Shown here: positions 11,741-13,527 of the stretch, piece by piece
Layout of the letters: the number at the start of each line of letters is the position of its first letter
How positions within the stretch are numbered: position 1 is the first letter of the stretch
Assembly: GCA_003022085.1 (NCBI GenBank)
Contig: PXQK01000113.1
Location: 5,874-19,400, forward strand
Direction of reading: 5' to 3'
Source: Halobacteriales archaeon QH_10_65_19
GTDB taxonomy: Archaea; Halobacteriota; Halobacteria; Halobacteriales; Haloarculaceae
DNA: 13,527 nucleotides
Notes under the pieces: model-generated
Database searches by the model: none
Seen by the model: only the letters and a program-made list of their open reading frames with translations
What the model was told of the DNA's origin: nothing
Translations under genes and position numbers: made by a program

Positions 11741-13527
11741 ATGAGAGAGGCAGACAAACGGTACTTCGAACGCCTCGAAGCGGGCCTCGACGAGGCGTTT
11801 TCCGTCGCCAGCGCGGCCCGCGAACGCGGCGGCGATCCGACCCCCGAGGTGGAGATCCCGGTCGCCCAGGACATGGCCGACCGCGTGGAGAACATCCTCG
11901 GGATTGACGGCGTCGCCGAGCGCGTCCGCGAGCTGGAAGGCGAGATGAGCAGAGAAGAAGCCGCGCTCGAGCTCGTCTCGGACTTCGTCGAGGGGTCGGT
12001 CGGCGACTACGAGACCCGTGCGGGCAAGGTCGAGGGCGCCGTCCGGACCGCCGTCGCACTGCTGACCGAGGGCGTGGTCGCCGCACCGATCGAGGGGATC
12101 GACCGCGTCGAACTGCTCGAGAACGACGACGGCACGGAGTTTATCAACGTTTACTACGCCGGGCCGATCCGCTCGGCCGGCGGCACCGCGCAGGCGCTGT
12201 CGGTGCTGGTCGCCGACTACGCCCGCGCCCTGCTGGGCATCGGCGAGTACCGGGCCCGCGAGGACGAGATCGGCCGCTACGCCGAGGAGGTCGCGCTGTA
12301 CGACGAGGAGACCGGCCTCCAGTACGCACCCACGGAGACGGAAGCCCAGTTCATCGCCGAGCACATGCCGATCATGCTCGACGGCGAGGCGACCGGCGAC
12401 GAGGAGGTCGAGGGGTACCGCGACCTCGACCGCGTCGACACCAACGCGGCGCGGGGCGGGATGTGCCTGGTGCTGGGCGAGGGGATCGCGCTCAAGGCGC
12501 CGAAGATCCAGCGCTACACCCGCGAACTCGACGAGGTCGACTGGCCCTGGCTCCAGGACCTCATCGACGGCACCTACAAGAACGGCGGCGAGACTGACGA
12601 CGCGGCGGCCGACGACAAGAGCGACGAATCCAAAAGCGCAGGCGAGGAGGCGGGTGACGAGGGCGACGACAGCATCGCGGAGCAGGAGCTCGACGACCAG
12701 GCTGGCCCGCCGCGGGCCGATCCCTCCAAGAAGTTCCTGCAGGACCTCATCGCTGGCCGGCCGGTGTTTTCCCACCCCAGCGAGAGCGGGGGCTTCCGCC
12801 TGCGCTACGGCCGTGCGCGCAACCACGGCCACGCGACCGCGGGCGTGCACCCGGCGACGATGCGCCTCGTCGACGACTTCCTCGCGCCCGGGACCCAGAT
12901 CAAGACCGAACGGCCGGGCAAGGCCGCCGGCGTCGTCCCCGTCGACACCATCGAGGGCCCGACGGTCCGCCTGGCTAACGGCGACGTCCGGCGGATCGAC
13001 GACGCCGCGGAGGCCCTGGAGATCCGCAACGGCGTCGAGCGTATCCTCGACCTGGGCGAGTACCTGGTCAACTACGGCGAGTTCATCGAGAACAACCACA
13101 ACCTGGCCCCCGCCTCGTACGTCTTCGAGTGGTGGGTCCAGGAGTTCGAGGCCGCCGGCGCGCCGGTCCGGGCGATGCGAGACAGCGTCGACGTCGACCT
13201 CGCGGATCCGGCGCCGGACGGGGCGCTGGAGTGGGCCAGCGAGAACGACGCGCCGCTCCACCCGAAATACACCTACCCCTGGCACGACGTCAGCGTCGCG
13301 GCGATGCTCGAACTGGCGCAGGCCATCGAGGACGCTGAACTGGCGACAGCCGTCGGTGCGACCGGGACCGGCGAGGCCGCTGGCCCTGCCGAGGGCGACC
13401 AGCTGGTCCTCCCCCGAACGGAGTCCGTCCGCGAGACTCTGGAGACGCTGCTGGTCGAGCACACCCAGGGCGAGGACCAGCTCACGGTGCCGGTCTGGCG
13501 GCCGCTCGTCCGCACGCTCGGGTTCGA
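11741..13527 (+). CDS. polC: DNA polymerase D (Pol II) large subunit DP2, N-terminal part
   Basis: ATG at 11741 opens a frame that runs beyond the right edge; 595 codons are visible of a family usually well over 1,100 residues. The beginning MREADKRYFERLEAGLDEAF, then VYYAGPIRSAGGTAQALSVL, NTNAARGG-type context (DTNAARGGMCLVLGEG) and the SGGFRLRYGRARNHGHATAG segment are hallmarks of archaeal DP2. LVNYGEFIENNHNLAPASYV follows near residue 450. DP2 is the catalytic subunit of the heterodimeric replicative polymerase PolD, partnered by the exonuclease subunit DP1, which is not in this window. Residues about 281-328 are an acidic low-complexity insert (Asp/Glu/Ala-rich), a common haloarchaeal addition. 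No intein is seen in the visible part; the catalytic core and zinc fingers lie outside. Confidence 0.95.
   Translation, partial: MREADKRYFERLEAGLDEAFSVASAARERGGDPTPEVEIPVAQDMADRVENILGIDGVAERVRELEGEMSREEAALELVSDFVEGSVGDYETRAGKVEGAVRTAVALLTEGVVAAPIEGIDRVELLENDDGTEFINVYYAGPIRSAGGTAQALSVLVADYARALLGIGEYRAREDEIGRYAEEVALYDEETGLQYAPTETEAQFIAEHMPIMLDGEATGDEEVEGYRDLDRVDTNAARGGMCLVLGEGIALKAPKIQRYTRELDEVDWPWLQDLIDGTYKNGGETDDAAADDKSDESKSAGEEAGDEGDDSIAEQELDDQAGPPRADPSKKFLQDLIAGRPVFSHPSESGGFRLRYGRARNHGHATAGVHPATMRLVDDFLAPGTQIKTERPGKAAGVVPVDTIEGPTVRLANGDVRRIDDAAEALEIRNGVERILDLGEYLVNYGEFIENNHNLAPASYVFEWWVQEFEAAGAPVRAMRDSVDVDLADPAPDGALEWASENDAPLHPKYTYPWHDVSVAAMLELAQAIEDAELATAVGATGTGEAAGPAEGDQLVLPRTESVRETLETLLVEHTQGEDQLTVPVWRPLVRTLGF

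Noticed and set aside
11507..13462. 651-codon open frame on the minus strand opposite the PolD gene
   Set aside because: The plus strand clearly encodes DP2 motifs. Long antisense frames are common in high-GC haloarchaeal genes, and this translation shows no family motif.
1..13527. CRISPR array or rRNA genes
   Set aside because: I saw no regularly spaced repeats and no rRNA-like sequence on either strand.

Overview
The window looks like haloarchaeal chromosome (class Halobacteria). GC is high, the proteins are acidic, and several start codons sit about 25-33 nt downstream of AT-rich TATA-like boxes, the spacing of leaderless haloarchaeal transcripts. It also carries archaea-specific genes: the PolD large subunit and TrmY. 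I cannot assign genus or species.

Layout, left to right. (1) The C-terminal end of a metallophosphoesterase gene enters from the left edge (1-501), followed by two strong hairpins. (2) An accessory stretch (about 640-4470) holds a DoxX-like membrane protein gene (minus), a decayed creatininase-family gene (minus) and a complete 877-residue RND/MMPL-type exporter (plus). Two copies of a 35-bp sequence (32/35 identical) bracket this stretch at 650-684 and 4434-4468. (3) A housekeeping stretch follows: tRNA-Pro(CGG) on minus, a two-helix small membrane protein, the tRNA pseudouridine-54 methyltransferase TrmY (minus) and a zinc-ribbon, membrane-anchored protein of unknown function.

(4) From about 6700 to 9740 lies a plasmid-like module with visibly less GC-rich sequence. 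It has a 20-bp perfect palindrome next to a TATA box, then a ParA-type ATPase, a small partner protein translationally coupled to it (ATGA overlap), and, 18 nt further on, a complete 7TM-PAS histidine kinase. The three genes read as one operon, so a partition-type cassette carries its own sensor kinase but no response regulator. A convergent UbiA-family membrane prenyltransferase gene with an altered first metal-binding motif follows. (5) The 586 bp upstream of that gene hold no convincing gene. They contain a 220-bp MITE-like unit with 16-bp inverted ends; a 33-bp stretch covering one end recurs (32/33) beside the creatininase pseudogene 9 kb away. (6) The window ends with a PPC/DUF296 protein gene directly followed (1-nt gap) by the DNA polymerase D large subunit gene, which runs off the right edge.

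The conserved chromosomal backbone (metallophosphoesterase, tRNA, TrmY, PPC-PolD) is thus interrupted by two accessory patches that share mobile-element-like end sequences. The most unusual item is the parA / partner / histidine kinase operon with its palindromic operator-like site.
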